Counted from the first letter of the stretch, positions 15,178 to 23,917 are shown. The stretch: DNA of 64,000 nt from Anaerofustis stercorihominis (GCA_015058295.1 SVCP01000002.1:43278-107277), one strand, 5' to 3'. Numbers and translations are program-made. Notes: generated by a model from the sequence alone, not told the origin.

Positions 15178-16745
15178 TAGCCCAGAATCTCCTTGATGTC
15201 CTCTTTTGTTACTGTTTTTGTTATAAGCAGGAGTGCCACATATACTACTGCGCTGAGCGCAATAGCTACAAGAACGCCGATCTTCTCACCGATGAGCGAA
15301 GATATAAATATAAATGAGTAATTTGCAAAGACTCCCATAAGAACCGCGCAGATCACTGTCTTCATTATACTCGCAAAAACTTTGCCGATACCTACATATT
15401 TCTTCACAAGTGCGAAGTTCATGACAAACAGGAATATCGTTGAAACCATTGAGGCGAGAATCGCACCGTAAATGTTCAGCGCCGGGATCCTTACAAACAC
15501 TATATTTGCGATAACTTTAACCACTGCTGTACATACAAGTGTCATAAGTGCCTTATAAAAATACCCTGATCCCTGAAGGATTGCCTGAAGATTACTTCCT
15601 GCGATTGTGAAGATTCCTACAAGTGCAGAGTATCTCAGAAGCATTCCTCCGAGATAGTTGTCAATATTCGGATACAGAAGACCGAATATTGGTCTTGAAA
15701 GTACATAAAGTCCGATGGCGCATGGCAACGAAACGAGGAATGATGTTCTCATTGCCGTTGCTGTCTGAACGCCGATAACCTCTTTTTTCTCTCCTCTTGC
15801 ATACGCTGCGGCGATAAACGGAACAAGACTTGTGGAGAGTGCGCTTCCCAAAACAAGTGGTACGTTTGTCAGGGTGCTTGTTGGACCGAGTGTGCCGATG
15901 AGTTTTGTTGCCTCCTCAACAGTGTATCCTATCGAGGCAAGGCTGTTGGGAATCGTCACTGAGTTGATGAGCTCCATTGCCGTATTCACGAAACTCCCCA
16001 TCATCATAGGGATTGCAGTGATCACTAATGTTCTGATTATGACCTTTGCATCCTCGGGAGCACGACCTCTCTGTGTCGCTTTTATGAGATGCTCATGTTT
16101 CTTTCGCGTTTTGCTGATGCTGAATGCAAGATATCCCAGCCCGAAAAGTCCGCCGGAAACAGCTCCGAATGTTGCACCTGCAGCACCAAGGGCGACTCCG
16201 TATGCATTTGTGAGAGTGTAGGCAAGGAGCAGACCGAAGCTTACCCTTCCCACCTGCTCAAACACCTGAGATGTAGAAGAAGGTCCCATCATCTGCATAC
16301 CCTGGAAAAATCCCCTGATTGCAGAAATGAGGGAAACGAGAAACGGTGCAAGCGAAACTGCGACAATAGAGTAATACGTATCCTGTGGCCAGCCGCTGAG
16401 CGTGATGATTATATTTGCGGACAGGAACATAGTTACTGATATCACCGCACCTAAAAGACCCATAGTCTTTGTGGACACATCAAATATCCTGTATGCGCCG
16501 AAGTAATCGTCGGAAGACATCTTCTCCGATACCATTTTTGAAATGGCAATGGGAAGCCCTGTTGTGGAGATAGCAAGGAATGTATTGTAAAGCGGATAAG
16601 CGTATTCATACAATCCGTTGCCGTAGTCGCCGAGAATGTTGATTACAGGGATTCTGAAAAATATCCCGAGAAATTTTGCTATAAGGGACCCGGCCGCAAG
16701 CACGACAGCTCCCGATATAAAACTTTTTTTGCGTTTTTCGCTCAT
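15177..16745 (-). CDS. SpoVB/MurJ-like polysaccharide flippase (MOP superfamily)
   Basis: A 522-residue membrane protein with about 14 hydrophobic segments, beginning with a lysine-rich SEKRKKSFISGAVVLAAGSL. The MOP superfamily pattern GNGLYEYAYPLYNTFLAISTTG (split by the first loop) and FFQGMQMMGP matches the Clostridia/Bacillus SpoVB group, which flips lipid-linked sugars, including cell-wall precursors in spores. Which lipid is carried cannot be read from sequence. It is first in a two-gene unit with rsmA. Confidence 0.85.
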   Translation of the reverse strand: MSEKRKKSFISGAVVLAAGSLIAKFLGIFFRIPVINILGDYGNGLYEYAYPLYNTFLAISTTGLPIAISKMVSEKMSSDDYFGAYRIFDVSTKTMGLLGAVISVTMFLSANIIITLSGWPQDTYYSIVAVSLAPFLVSLISAIRGFFQGMQMMGPSSTSQVFEQVGRVSFGLLLAYTLTNAYGVALGAAGATFGAVSGGLFGLGYLAFSISKTRKKHEHLIKATQRGRAPEDAKVIIRTLVITAIPMMMGSFVNTAMELINSVTIPNSLASIGYTVEEATKLIGTLGPTSTLTNVPLVLGSALSTSLVPFIAAAYARGEKKEVIGVQTATAMRTSFLVSLPCAIGLYVLSRPIFGLLYPNIDNYLGGMLLRYSALVGIFTIAGSNLQAILQGSGYFYKALMTLVCTAVVKVIANIVFVRIPALNIYGAILASMVSTIFLFVMNFALVKKYVGIGKVFASIMKTVICAVLMGVFANYSFIFISSLIGEKIGVLVAIALSAVVYVALLLITKTVTKEDIKEILG

Positions 16746-16856
16746 ATATCCTCCCGTACCGATATGACGGTCACAGTAATTCTTTTTTAATCTTAAAGTT
16801 TATTATAACACAATTGCCGCATTATTCATAATATGTTTATCGGAGGAATACAAAAA

Positions 16857-17618
16857 ATGATAGATAATACGGCTTTTGAAGCCCTGAAACTGAGCTTTGT
16901 TGCGGGAATGGCGCCGATGTGCGCAATGTTTCTTGTATATGTACCACAAAAACACCACCAAAAAGCACTTATTTTGTCGTCTTCCTTTGCTGCGGGAGTA
17001 ATGCTCTTCATTTCTCTCGGAGAACTTCTCTCAAACAGTATGGACATATTCACGTCCGGTTACGGCACAGGCGGCGCATTTGTATGTATGCTGATATTTT
17101 CCGCAGGATTTATGATAATGAATATGGCAGACAGAATTCCCGACAGAATATATTATGAAAAATCTTCTTCAAATAATCCGGATATGAAAAAAGGATTATT
17201 ATTTTTGATCGCTATCACTCTGCACAACTTCCCTGAGGGAATGGCTACATTTTCCGCGGCGCTGGAAAACCTTGAGTTCGGCAGAAACATAGCTCTCGCA
17301 ATCGCCCTTCACAATATTCCCGAAGGAATGGTGGTCGTATCAAACGTATACTATTCCTCAGCGGATAAAAAGAAAGCATTTTTCTATGCGCTTTTATCAT
17401 CTGTTGCGGAGCCTCTCGGAGCGCTGTGTGCTTATATATTTTTTTATAAGTATCTGTCGGGATTGTTTATGGGTGCTGTATTTTCATTTATAGCGGGAAT
17501 CATGATGTATATCTGCGCAGAAGAAATGAGCGTGAATTACGGAGAAGGCACACAAGTACTGAAAAATTATCTTATTCTTACAGGGATATGTTTTATGTGT
17601 ATAGTCAATGCCCTTTAG
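16857..17618 (+). CDS. ZIP family metal transporter
   Basis: About 253 residues with eight hydrophobic segments. HNFPEGMATF (near residue 123) and HNIPEGMVVV (near 152) are the paired histidine-glutamate metal sites of ZupT/GufA-type ZIP carriers for zinc, iron or related divalent cations. I place the start at 16857, after CGGAGG and 10 bases, not at the upstream in-frame ATG at 16833, which lies before the ribosome binding site. It diverges from the flippase gene. Confidence 0.9.
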   Translation: MIDNTAFEALKLSFVAGMAPMCAMFLVYVPQKHHQKALILSSSFAAGVMLFISLGELLSNSMDIFTSGYGTGGAFVCMLIFSAGFMIMNMADRIPDRIYYEKSSSNNPDMKKGLLFLIAITLHNFPEGMATFSAALENLEFGRNIALAIALHNIPEGMVVVSNVYYSSADKKKAFFYALLSSVAEPLGALCAYIFFYKYLSGLFMGAVFSFIAGIMMYICAEEMSVNYGEGTQVLKNYLILTGICFMCIVNAL

Positions 17619-17671
17619 CATAAGAAATTATGGTATAATATTGCAGTAATTAACAATGATCGGATGAAAAT

Positions 17672-18406
17672 ATGAAGAAAAGTTCCTGTTTAGCTGCAAT
17701 AATAGTAATTATACTTCTTGTTTTAGTGAGCAGTGTCGCGACAGACATAATAAAAACCCCTTCGGGAGAGTTAATCAGTGACCTCATCTACGGAAAAGAG
17801 CATGATATTTCTCTTCTCCCGGAATATACGGACAAGCCATATGATGAAATAAACAACAATATACCTTATTTCCCGCCACTCGGAAAAGATATTCTCTCGG
17901 AACTTGATTCTTATGAATATTATTCTCAGCATGACAGCTTCGGACGATGTGGCATTGCTTTTGCGGTACTGTCAGAAGATACTCTGCCCACTGAAGAGCG
18001 CACAGATATAGGAATGATTAGGCCAAGCGGTTGGCACACAGTGAGATATGATGATATTATCGAAGGGAAATATCTGTATAACCGTTGTCATCTTATCGGC
18101 TATCAGCTGAGCGGAGAAAACGCAAACGAAAAAAACCTCATTACGGGAACAAGATATTTTAATGTATCAGGAATGCTTCCACTTGAGAATATGACGGAAA
18201 ATTACATCAAAAAAACGGGTAATCACGTTCTTTACAGAGTAACTCCCGTATTTTACGGTAATGATCTTGTATGCCGTGGTGTTATCATGGAAGCAAAGTC
18301 CGTCGAGGACCACGGCAGAGGGCTTTCTTTCAATGTGTTTGTGCATAATATTCAGCCGGGCATAAAAATAGATTACAGAACAGGCGAAAGTAAGGCCTCA
18401 GACTAA
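17672..18406 (+). CDS. Membrane-anchored DNA/RNA non-specific endonuclease (EndA-like)
   Basis: A 244-residue protein with one N-terminal membrane helix (residues 6-27) and an extracellular nuclease domain. YNRCHLIGYQLSG at about residue 134 corresponds to the DRGHL catalytic-histidine motif of streptococcal EndA; NEKNLITGTRYFN follows with the metal-binding asparagine. A cysteine replaces the usual glycycine position between R and H. EndA degrades one strand during DNA uptake; the genome also has comEC, 18 kb away. A nutritional role is equally possible. TATAAT lies at 17635. Confidence 0.84.
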   Translation: MKKSSCLAAIIVIILLVLVSSVATDIIKTPSGELISDLIYGKEHDISLLPEYTDKPYDEINNNIPYFPPLGKDILSELDSYEYYSQHDSFGRCGIAFAVLSEDTLPTEERTDIGMIRPSGWHTVRYDDIIEGKYLYNRCHLIGYQLSGENANEKNLITGTRYFNVSGMLPLENMTENYIKKTGNHVLYRVTPVFYGNDLVCRGVIMEAKSVEDHGRGLSFNVFVHNIQPGIKIDYRTGESKASD

Positions 18407-18822
18407 ATAAAGGCCGCAACAAACATTATCACAAAAACAACTCCGAAAACAACAAAGATTATGCTGTTGGATAATTCCCTGTCTTCAACAGCACGGAGTC
18501 GTGCCCGCACAGAAGATGCGCCCATCAGTGACTGTTCCCGGGTAAATCCTTCGCCAAGAAGATATTGCATTACTTCACTGTATGTGTATTTTTCCGAGTG
18601 ATTGAGTGTTACAAGTGCGAGAGCTGTTTTTACGGCCATAAGCTCCCAATCTATATCTGCTTTTTCCACTGCATATAATGCTGTTTCAATACTGTACCCT
18701 TCGGAAACAAGTTTTTCCGTCAGGGATTTTTGTGAGTATGCCTTGTTTGTGTTTTTCAGATAGCTTCTGATCCGCATATCTGCATTTGTTATATCTCTGA
18801 CTTCGCTTTTAATACCCTTCAT
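18403..18822 (-). CDS. Helical-repeat membrane protein (Ltp-like repeats, C-terminal TM)
   Basis: A 139-residue protein. Two helical units of the type A...YL....(Y/F)S...L...L..EGY..E.A..A.......DW are visible (residues 16-60 and 62-100), resembling the Ltp repeat (Lipoprotein_Ltp). One hydrophobic helix ends the protein (residues 118-138), so the repeats probably face the cytoplasm. There is no zinc ribbon, unlike the two genes just upstream in the same operon. It overlaps the end of the convergent nuclease gene by four bases. Function unknown. Confidence 0.72.
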   Translation of the reverse strand: MKGIKSEVRDITNADMRIRSYLKNTNKAYSQKSLTEKLVSEGYSIETALYAVEKADIDWELMAVKTALALVTLNHSEKYTYSEVMQYLLGEGFTREQSLMGASSVRARLRAVEDRELSNSIIFVVFGVVFVIMFVAAFI

Positions 18823-18868
18823 AACTTCACCTTTTTATATTCAATCCGAGTAAGTCGAACAGAAAAGA

Positions 18869-19270
18869 TCAGAAATTTCCAAGAGAACGCAATATCCACA
18901 CAATTATACCGCCGATTACAAGCGCACCGACTCTGCATACTATTCCAAATACAAACTCTCTTCTTGTGAAAGAATCGAAAAGTCTGTACTCATCCACGGC
19001 CTTTTCCGCTGCGGCAACAGCTTCATCGTACATAAAGCCACTTTCCGTAAGATATGCCGTAACATCTTTTACGCTCTTTTTATTTGTCTTTAAGTACTCA
19101 TTTGCCATATCGTAAGCACGCATTAATCTTTTTGTCGCTTCGTCAGGCTCTTCAAATCCGCTCAGTTGTACTTTTATCTTTTTTGAACCGCAGACAGGAC
19201 ATCGCGTCTCCCCTTTGGCAAGTTTATTTCCGCACTTCCGGCAGATGATCGTTTCAACAAATTCTTTCAT
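18869..19270 (-). CDS. Zinc-ribbon membrane protein with one helical repeat
   Basis: About 133 residues from ATG 19270 (six bases after AAGGAG). N-terminal zinc ribbon CRKCGNK...CPVCGSKK, then one Ltp-like helical unit (ANEYLKTNKKSVKDVTAYL followed by ESGFMYDEAV) and a C-terminal membrane helix. Together with its neighbours it forms a three-gene leftward operon of related but differently assembled proteins. Same ingredients occur in another order at 30.6-32.7 kb. Function unknown. Confidence 0.72.
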   Translation of the reverse strand: MKEFVETIICRKCGNKLAKGETRCPVCGSKKIKVQLSGFEEPDEATKRLMRAYDMANEYLKTNKKSVKDVTAYLTESGFMYDEAVAAAEKAVDEYRLFDSFTRREFVFGIVCRVGALVIGGIIVWILRSLGNF

Positions 19271-19359
19271 AGCAGTCTCCTTTGTCAGTTGTTTCAAAAC
19301 AGACCGGATATGTAATAATCTTTATTCACCGTCATACTCTGTCGGTAACCGACAGCAGA

Positions 19360-19734
19360 TCAGCGTGAGTGTTTATGGCGGGAAAGGATATACGCCGCAA
19401 TAAACACTCCGAACGGACCCGTAAACATTACGGCAAGAACAGATACAATGATTTTCACAATCGTGTCGGCAGAAGCATCCGATACTGTTTTTCTGTCGCT
19501 TGTGTTTCGTGTCGTATTGAAAGCAGGACGGGCTTTTGCGGCAGGTTTGCTGTTTTCTTTTTTTGAATTCTGCCTGCTATCCCTTTCGCCGTACGGATCC
19601 TCCTTTTTCGATGTGAGTGATACAAATATATTAAATTTTCTGTTTTTAACTCCGCAAAGAGGGCATCTCTTCTCCCCTTCTGAGTATTGAAGCCCGCAGG
19701 CAGAGCATGTAACGGTGTTTAATTTATCGCTCAT
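19360..19734 (-). CDS. Zinc-ribbon membrane protein with disordered linker
   Basis: About 124 residues. Start chosen at 19734 (MSDKLNTV) after GAGGA. The N-terminus is a zinc ribbon, CSACGLQYSEGEKRCPLCG; the middle is a charged, serine/lysine-rich linker without predicted structure; the last 35 residues hold one hydrophobic segment (IVKIIVSVLAVMFTGPFGVF) and a basic tail. No helical repeat is present. It heads the small operon with the two genes below it. Function unknown. Confidence 0.7.
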   Translation of the reverse strand: MSDKLNTVTCSACGLQYSEGEKRCPLCGVKNRKFNIFVSLTSKKEDPYGERDSRQNSKKENSKPAAKARPAFNTTRNTSDRKTVSDASADTIVKIIVSVLAVMFTGPFGVFIAAYILSRHKHSR

Positions 19735-19892
19735 ATTTTCCTCGCTGTCCAAATATTTAAAGCATATGCTATCTGTTGTATTATTTATTTAATTATACCG
19801 TAAACTGTGCTTTTTTCATATAGATTACAGCCGAAAAGTTTCCGTATTCAGAAAATTCAGTAAAAATTTTTCGTTTTTTTCATATTTTGCTA

Positions 19893-19921
19893 TTGACAAG
19901 GCCGTATCTTTATTGTACAAT
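19893..19921 (+). promoter_or_regulatory. Promoter of the lysine transporter operon
   Basis: TTGACA (19893-19898) and TACAAT (19916-19921) with a 17-bp spacer, just before the riboswitch. Confidence 0.88.
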
Positions 19922-19944
19922 GGCACAAAATCAGAAACAAAGAA

Positions 19945-20115
19945 TCGCTCGGATAGAGGCGCGGAATTCATCAGTACCTGAAAGGTAACAGGCTATCGCC
20001 TTCAGTGAAAGGGACTTCCGCCGAAGGGTGCGAACTTGCCTAAGTTCGCATTGCTGGGTCGTCAGGGAATACCTGCCGGACTGTCACATTGTAAACTTTG
20101 TGAAGCGCTATCGAA
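19945..20115 (+). promoter_or_regulatory. Lysine riboswitch (L-box) aptamer
   Basis: Key L-box segments occur in order: GGATAGAGGCGC at 19951, AGTACC at 19973, GTGAAAGGGA near 20004, GCCGAAGG near 20020, GCTGGGTCGTC near 20053 and GACTGTCAC near 20088. The closing helix is GATAG with CTATC at 20108. This aptamer binds lysine and in Firmicutes represses lysine synthesis or uptake genes. Here it precedes a polar amino-acid ABC transporter. Confidence 0.93.
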
Positions 20116-20159
20116 ATTCGGTGTTGGCATAATTTTATTTTTGCTTGCTTCGTATTTAT

Positions 20160-20195
20160 CAGGATCGCTTGACAGAGCGGTCCTGTTTCGGTTTT
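20160..20195 (+). terminator. Riboswitch-controlled terminator
   Basis: A 10-bp stem CAGGATCGCT / AGCGGTCCTG (one G-U pair), 6-base loop, tail TTTCGGTTTT. It is the likely expression platform: lysine-bound aptamer permits this terminator before the first gene. Confidence 0.83.
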
Positions 20196-20232
20196 AAGAC
20201 AAAATTACCCAATACAGGAAGGAAGTAAAAAA

Positions 20233-21075
20233 ATGAAAAGAATCACAGCAATCTTACTCTCAATCATGATGCTCTTCACTTTCGCTGCATGCGGCGGTGA
20301 TGACGAACCCACAACAGGCGTTGAAGACGGCGTACTTACAGTAGCTATGGAATGTGCTTATGCACCGTACAACTGGACACAGGCTGACGACTCAAACGGC
20401 GCTGTTCCCATTAAAGATTCAAACGACTATGCAAACGGCTATGACGTAATGATGGCTAAAAAGATCTGCGAAGCTAACGGCTGGGATCTGGAAATCGTTC
20501 GTCTTGACTGGGATTCACTCGTTCCCGCAGTTCAGTCAGGAAAAGTTGATGCTGTTATCGCAGGTCAGTCAATGACTCCGGACAGAGAAGAACAGGTTGA
20601 CTTTGCCGGCCCGTACCTTTATGCAACAATCGTTTGCGTAACAAAAGCAGACAGTGCATACGCAAATGCTGCAGGAATCAATGACCTTGCAGGCGGAAGA
20701 TGTACTTCACAGCTCGGAACGATCTGGTATGACACATGCCTCCCGCAGATTCAGGGTGCAGACATTCAGACAGCAAAAGATACAGCTCCGGCAATGCTTA
20801 TGGCACTTGAAACAGGAGATGTGGACTTCATCTGCACAGATATGCCTACAGCACAGGCTGCAGTTCTCGCTTACCCGTCAATGAAGATCCTCGATTTCGC
20901 AGGAACAGACAATGACTTCGAAGTAGACGACAGCGACATCAACATCGGTATTTCAGTAAAACAGGGAAATACAGTTCTCCACGATGCAATCGACGAAGTT
21001 CTCGCTCCGATGACAGCTGCTGACTTCAATGACATTATGGCAGACGCAATCGCAATCCAGCCGGTAGGTAACTGA
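20233..21075 (+). CDS. Lysine/polar amino-acid ABC transporter substrate-binding lipoprotein
   Basis: A 280-residue family 3 solute-binding protein. A signal peptide ends in lipobox FAACG (cysteine 20). GVLTVAMECAYAPYNW opens the first lobe, GYDVMMAKKICEANG and DAVIAGQSMTPDREEQVDF are standard ligand-pocket segments, and the C-terminal lobe has the NIGISVKQGN strand. The lysine riboswitch upstream makes lysine the probable ligand. AGGAAGGAAG precedes the ATG. Confidence 0.93.
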   Translation: MKRITAILLSIMMLFTFAACGGDDEPTTGVEDGVLTVAMECAYAPYNWTQADDSNGAVPIKDSNDYANGYDVMMAKKICEANGWDLEIVRLDWDSLVPAVQSGKVDAVIAGQSMTPDREEQVDFAGPYLYATIVCVTKADSAYANAAGINDLAGGRCTSQLGTIWYDTCLPQIQGADIQTAKDTAPAMLMALETGDVDFICTDMPTAQAAVLAYPSMKILDFAGTDNDFEVDDSDINIGISVKQGNTVLHDAIDEVLAPMTAADFNDIMADAIAIQPVGN

Positions 21076-21124
21076 TAAAACGATATATAATATTGTAGAT
21101 AATATTAAGAATAAATGATAAAAT

Positions 21125-21152
21125 ATAAAGAGTGTCATCTGACACTCTTTAT
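21125..21152 (+). other. Intercistronic hairpin between binding protein and permease
   Basis: A perfect 13-bp stem ATAAAGAGTGTCA / TGACACTCTTTAT with a two-base loop in the 107-base gap and no U-run after it. It probably stabilises the binding-protein message or limits read-through into the permease gene. Confidence 0.72.
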
Positions 21153-21182
21153 CACTGTAAAAGAAAAAAGAGGAATTTACAA

Positions 21183-22025
21183 ATGGACAAATTTACAACA
21201 TTATATGCGGATATAGTGAAAATCTGGGGTGAATTTTCATCACAGTATCTCAGCGGTATAGTCAGTACCCTGTCCCTTGCATTTGTGGCAACGGCCATAG
21301 GGTGTATTATCGGGCTCGTATGCGGTATACTGCAGACTATTCCGTATACAAAAAATGATAATATTTTCAAGAGAGGGTTTCTGTGGATTATCCGTGGTAT
21401 CGTGAGAATATATGTTGAAGTATTCAGAGGCACACCGATGGTACTTCAGGCAATGTTTATATATTTTGCCATACCGTATTTTACAAATAACATGGTAAAC
21501 CTTGATGTAATCCCAACTGCATATCTGGTAGTATCTATCAATACAGGTGCTTATATGGCGGAAACTGTCCGTGGCGGTATTCTTTCCATCGATCCGGGAC
21601 AGACAGAAGGCGCAAAGGCAATCGGTATGAATCATCTGAAAACCATGCTTTATGTAATCCTGCCGCAGACCATCAAAAATATTATCCCGCAGATAGGTAA
21701 CAACTTTATCATCAACATCAAAGATACTTCCGTAATGTTCATCATCGGATATACGGAGCTTTTCACAACCCATAAGGCCATCGCCGGAGCGAAATACGTA
21801 TATTTCCCGTCAGCGGCAATCACAATGGTACTTTACCTTGCTCTTACGGTAATCTCGTCAATCCTTCTCAGATGGTGGGAAGACCTTATGGACGGACCGG
21901 ACAATTTCGACGTTGCAACAACGGATACTCTCGCCCTTACAAGCGGCACATATAATTATCGTGGCGACAAGAAAAAGAAACGAACAGAAAAACAGAAAGC
22001 GGAAAAGGAGGCAGAAAATGAGTGA
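21183..22025 (+). CDS. Amino-acid ABC transporter permease (lysine system)
   Basis: About 280 residues, start at 21183 (MDKFTTLYA) after AGAGGAA. It has five to six hydrophobic segments with the His/Glu/Gln/Arg/opine TM domain: [11 protein letters not shown] near the N-terminus, [15 protein letters not shown] in the middle, and the EAA loop [17 protein letters not shown]. The last 45 residues are an unusually long lysine/glutamate-rich cytoplasmic tail. It overlaps the ATPase gene by eight bases. Confidence 0.94.
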   Translation: MDKFTTLYADIVKIWGEFSSQYLSGIVSTLSLAFVATAIGCIIGLVCGILQTIPYTKNDNIFKRGFLWIIRGIVRIYVEVFRGTPMVLQAMFIYFAIPYFTNNMVNLDVIPTAYLVVSINTGAYMAETVRGGILSIDPGQTEGAKAIGMNHLKTMLYVILPQTIKNIIPQIGNNFIINIKDTSVMFIIGYTELFTTHKAIAGAKYVYFPSAAITMVLYLALTVISSILLRWWEDLMDGPDNFDVATTDTLALTSGTYNYRGDKKKKRTEKQKAEKEAENE

Positions 22026-22758
22026 AGCAATCTTACAGGTAAATCATCTTTCAAAATCATTCGGCAAAAACGAAGTACTCAGAGATATCGACTTCTCCGT
22101 AAACAAAGGTGATGTAACAAGTATCATCGGTTCATCCGGCTCCGGTAAAAGTACTCTTCTTCGCTGCATAAACCTTCTGGAAACACCCACAAGCGGTGAG
22201 ATTCTTTATCGCGGACAGAATATCGAAACACTCAAAGGCGGACAGAACGAATACCGTTCCCATGTGGGTATGGTTTTTCAGTCTTTCAACCTTTTCGCAA
22301 ATATGACGGTTCTTAAAAACTGCATTATCGGTCAGACGAAAGTTCTCGGAAGAGACAAGCAGGAAGCGGAAGAAAACGCTATGAAATTCCTTACAAAAGT
22401 AGGAATGGCACCATACATCAATGCCAAGCCGCATCAGCTTTCCGGCGGACAGAAACAGAGAGTCGCAATCGCCCGTGCGCTGGCAATGAGCCCGGATGTG
22501 CTTTTATTTGACGAGCCCACAAGTGCCCTTGACCCGGAAATGGTAGGAGAAGTTCTTTCTGTAATGAAAGATCTTGCAAACGAAGGCATGACTATGCTCG
22601 TCGTAACTCACGAAATGGCATTTGCGAGAGATGTCAGCAACCGTGTAATTTATATGAACAAAGGTGTTATCTGTGAAGACGGACCACCACAACAGATTTT
22701 CGGTGCTCCACAGAGGCCCGAAACAAAAGAATTCCTCGCGAGATTCCTTTCATTATAA
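22018..22758 (+). CDS. Amino-acid ABC transporter ATP-binding protein (lysine system)
   Basis: 246 residues from ATG 22018, six bases after AAGGAGG, inside the end of the permease gene. Walker [10 protein letters not shown] (near residue 36), signature LSGGQKQR (near 141), Walker [15 protein letters not shown] and switch VVTHEM identify a polar amino-acid uptake ATPase. It completes the three-gene importer under the lysine riboswitch and is followed by a strong terminator. Confidence 0.96.
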   Translation: MSEAILQVNHLSKSFGKNEVLRDIDFSVNKGDVTSIIGSSGSGKSTLLRCINLLETPTSGEILYRGQNIETLKGGQNEYRSHVGMVFQSFNLFANMTVLKNCIIGQTKVLGRDKQEAEENAMKFLTKVGMAPYINAKPHQLSGGQKQRVAIARALAMSPDVLLFDEPTSALDPEMVGEVLSVMKDLANEGMTMLVVTHEMAFARDVSNRVIYMNKGVICEDGPPQQIFGAPQRPETKEFLARFLSL

Positions 22759-22762
22759 AAAC

Positions 22763-22796
22763 AAAGCCTTACATTATATATGTAAGGCTTTTTATA
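22763..22796 (+). terminator. Terminator of the lysine transporter operon
   Basis: AAAGCCTTACA / TGTAAGGCTTT stem followed by TTTATATG. Confidence 0.9.
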
Positions 22797-22810
22797 TGTT
22801 TTCGCATCTG

Positions 22811-22921
22811 TCCCCCACCCCGGCGGTATTATTACACACATAAATATCAATATCTATATCCCATATATGAAAAATCTCACAGACAGAACAGCAACACCGC
22901 CTCCCGCCCGTAATTCGCAGA
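22811..22921. repeat. Short relative of the GC-rich element (core without hairpin array)
   Basis: CCCACCCCGGCGGT at the left and ACACCGCCTCCCGCCCG at the right enclose about 65 AT-rich bases. GGCGGT can pair with ACCGCC. The same two blocks flank an AT-rich stretch at 38300-38395, and the right block plus TTCGCAGA recurs, inverted, at about 55376. It seems to be the same family but without the tandem hairpins. No gene is seen. Confidence 0.55.
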
Positions 22922-22991
22922 GAAATAAACTGTAATTGTATCGGTCGTTTTTATTATATGCTATAATATTAATAAAAACGGAGTTAATGAC

Positions 22992-23414
22992 ATGAAGAAA
23001 ATACATAAAACGCTTATCTCAATGCTTATAATCATGTGCATAATCTTCTGCAGTCTTTGGATATATGAAATAAATGACACATCCGACCTTGAGGAACTTT
23101 GTAAAATAAATGCGACAAGTGCTCTCAATGAATTTAAAAGATTCGGTGAAACAGGAAGTGAAGGAGATTACCGGTATGGGGTTTCGGATTTCAAAGCTTT
23201 TATGAATTCATATAAATATATTGCGGAAGATTCTTCCACAGATTACATATGGTGTAATATACTTTACGGATACATGATTCACGAGCCGCAAAAAGTTCAG
23301 ACGAGAACAGACCAATTAACAAAAGCACTGGAGTATTTATGTGAAGATATTTATCACCCGCAAGGATATCACCTTATAAGCGTACTGAATAATGAACTCA
23401 GGTATGAGTCTTAA
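22992..23414 (+). CDS. Hypothetical exported or membrane-anchored protein, 140 aa
   Basis: Not recognised. Residues 1-25 are a signal or anchor helix (KKIHKTLISMLIIMCIIF). The rest is helical, acidic and soluble-looking, with two aromatic patches (FMNSYKYIAED and IWCNILYGYMIHEP). It has a TATAAT-like element just upstream and its own terminator at 23447, so it is a single-gene unit. It lies between a repeat fragment and an XRE regulator gene on the other strand; no link is evident. Confidence 0.68.
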   Translation: MKKIHKTLISMLIIMCIIFCSLWIYEINDTSDLEELCKINATSALNEFKRFGETGSEGDYRYGVSDFKAFMNSYKYIAEDSSTDYIWCNILYGYMIHEPQKVQTRTDQLTKALEYLCEDIYHPQGYHLISVLNNELRYES

Positions 23415-23446
23415 AACATCAACAATGTATATGTAAAAAAGCAAGC

Positions 23447-23478
23447 AGCCCGTCGCAGTTACGACGGGCTTTTTTCGC
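23447..23478 (+). terminator. Terminator of the 140-aa protein gene
   Basis: AGCCCGTCG / CGACGGGCT stem followed by TTTTTTCG. Confidence 0.88.
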
Positions 23479-23510
23479 AGGTACTAAGCGGATAGGAAAA
23501 CACCGCTATG

Positions 23511-23840
23511 CTATTTCAGTGAATCGAGGTACACACTGAGAAGACTGAGAGCAGTCTCCCGTTCTTTCTTTGAACAGGAATAAAGCATTGTCATAAGCTC
23601 GTCCTCTCTGTCCGATAAAGTGTAATTATTTTCCGTAAGAATTTCGTCAGGGGTAATGTCAAGGGCATTACATATTTTAAGCAATGTGCCCAGACGCATA
23701 TTCACCGTACCCCTTTCGATCTCTGCATATGTTCTGTCGGAAAGGTCTGCGGCTTCCGCAACTTCTGCCTGTGTGAGAGAAGCACGTTTGCGTATGTAGT
23801 AAAGCTTGTCCCCGATTACGTGTAAGTCGAAAATAAGCAT
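23511..23840 (-). CDS. XRE family helix-turn-helix regulator
   Basis: 109 residues. The helix-turn-helix spans about residues 10-65 (LYYIRKRASLTQAEVAEAA, then DRTYAEIERGTVNMRLGTL). The C-terminal 35 residues form a helix that may dimerise. A striking 19-bp inverted repeat lies directly upstream of the start, a candidate operator. Monocistronic; its targets are not evident from the neighbours. Confidence 0.86.
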   Translation of the reverse strand: MLIFDLHVIGDKLYYIRKRASLTQAEVAEAADLSDRTYAEIERGTVNMRLGTLLKICNALDITPDEILTENNYTLSDREDELMTMLYSCSKKERETALSLLSVYLDSLK

Positions 23841-23863
23841 TTTTCTTCCTCCGATAAGCTCTG

Positions 23864-23917
23864 TATATGAATTATACTTCCTATAACATCATATATGCAG
23901 GAAGCATAGTTCATATA
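23864..23917. promoter_or_regulatory. 19-bp imperfect inverted repeat upstream of the XRE gene
   Basis: TATATGAATTATACTTCCT (23864-23882) and AGGAAGCATAGTTCATATA (23899-23917) are complementary at 17 of 19 positions, spaced by 16 bases. It starts 24 bases before the XRE start codon. It could be an autoregulatory operator or a 5' UTR hairpin. Confidence 0.6.

Noticed and set aside
19842..19856. CodY box upstream of the lysine operon
   Set aside because: GTATTCAGAAAATT matches the consensus at only about 12 of 15 positions in AT-rich DNA.
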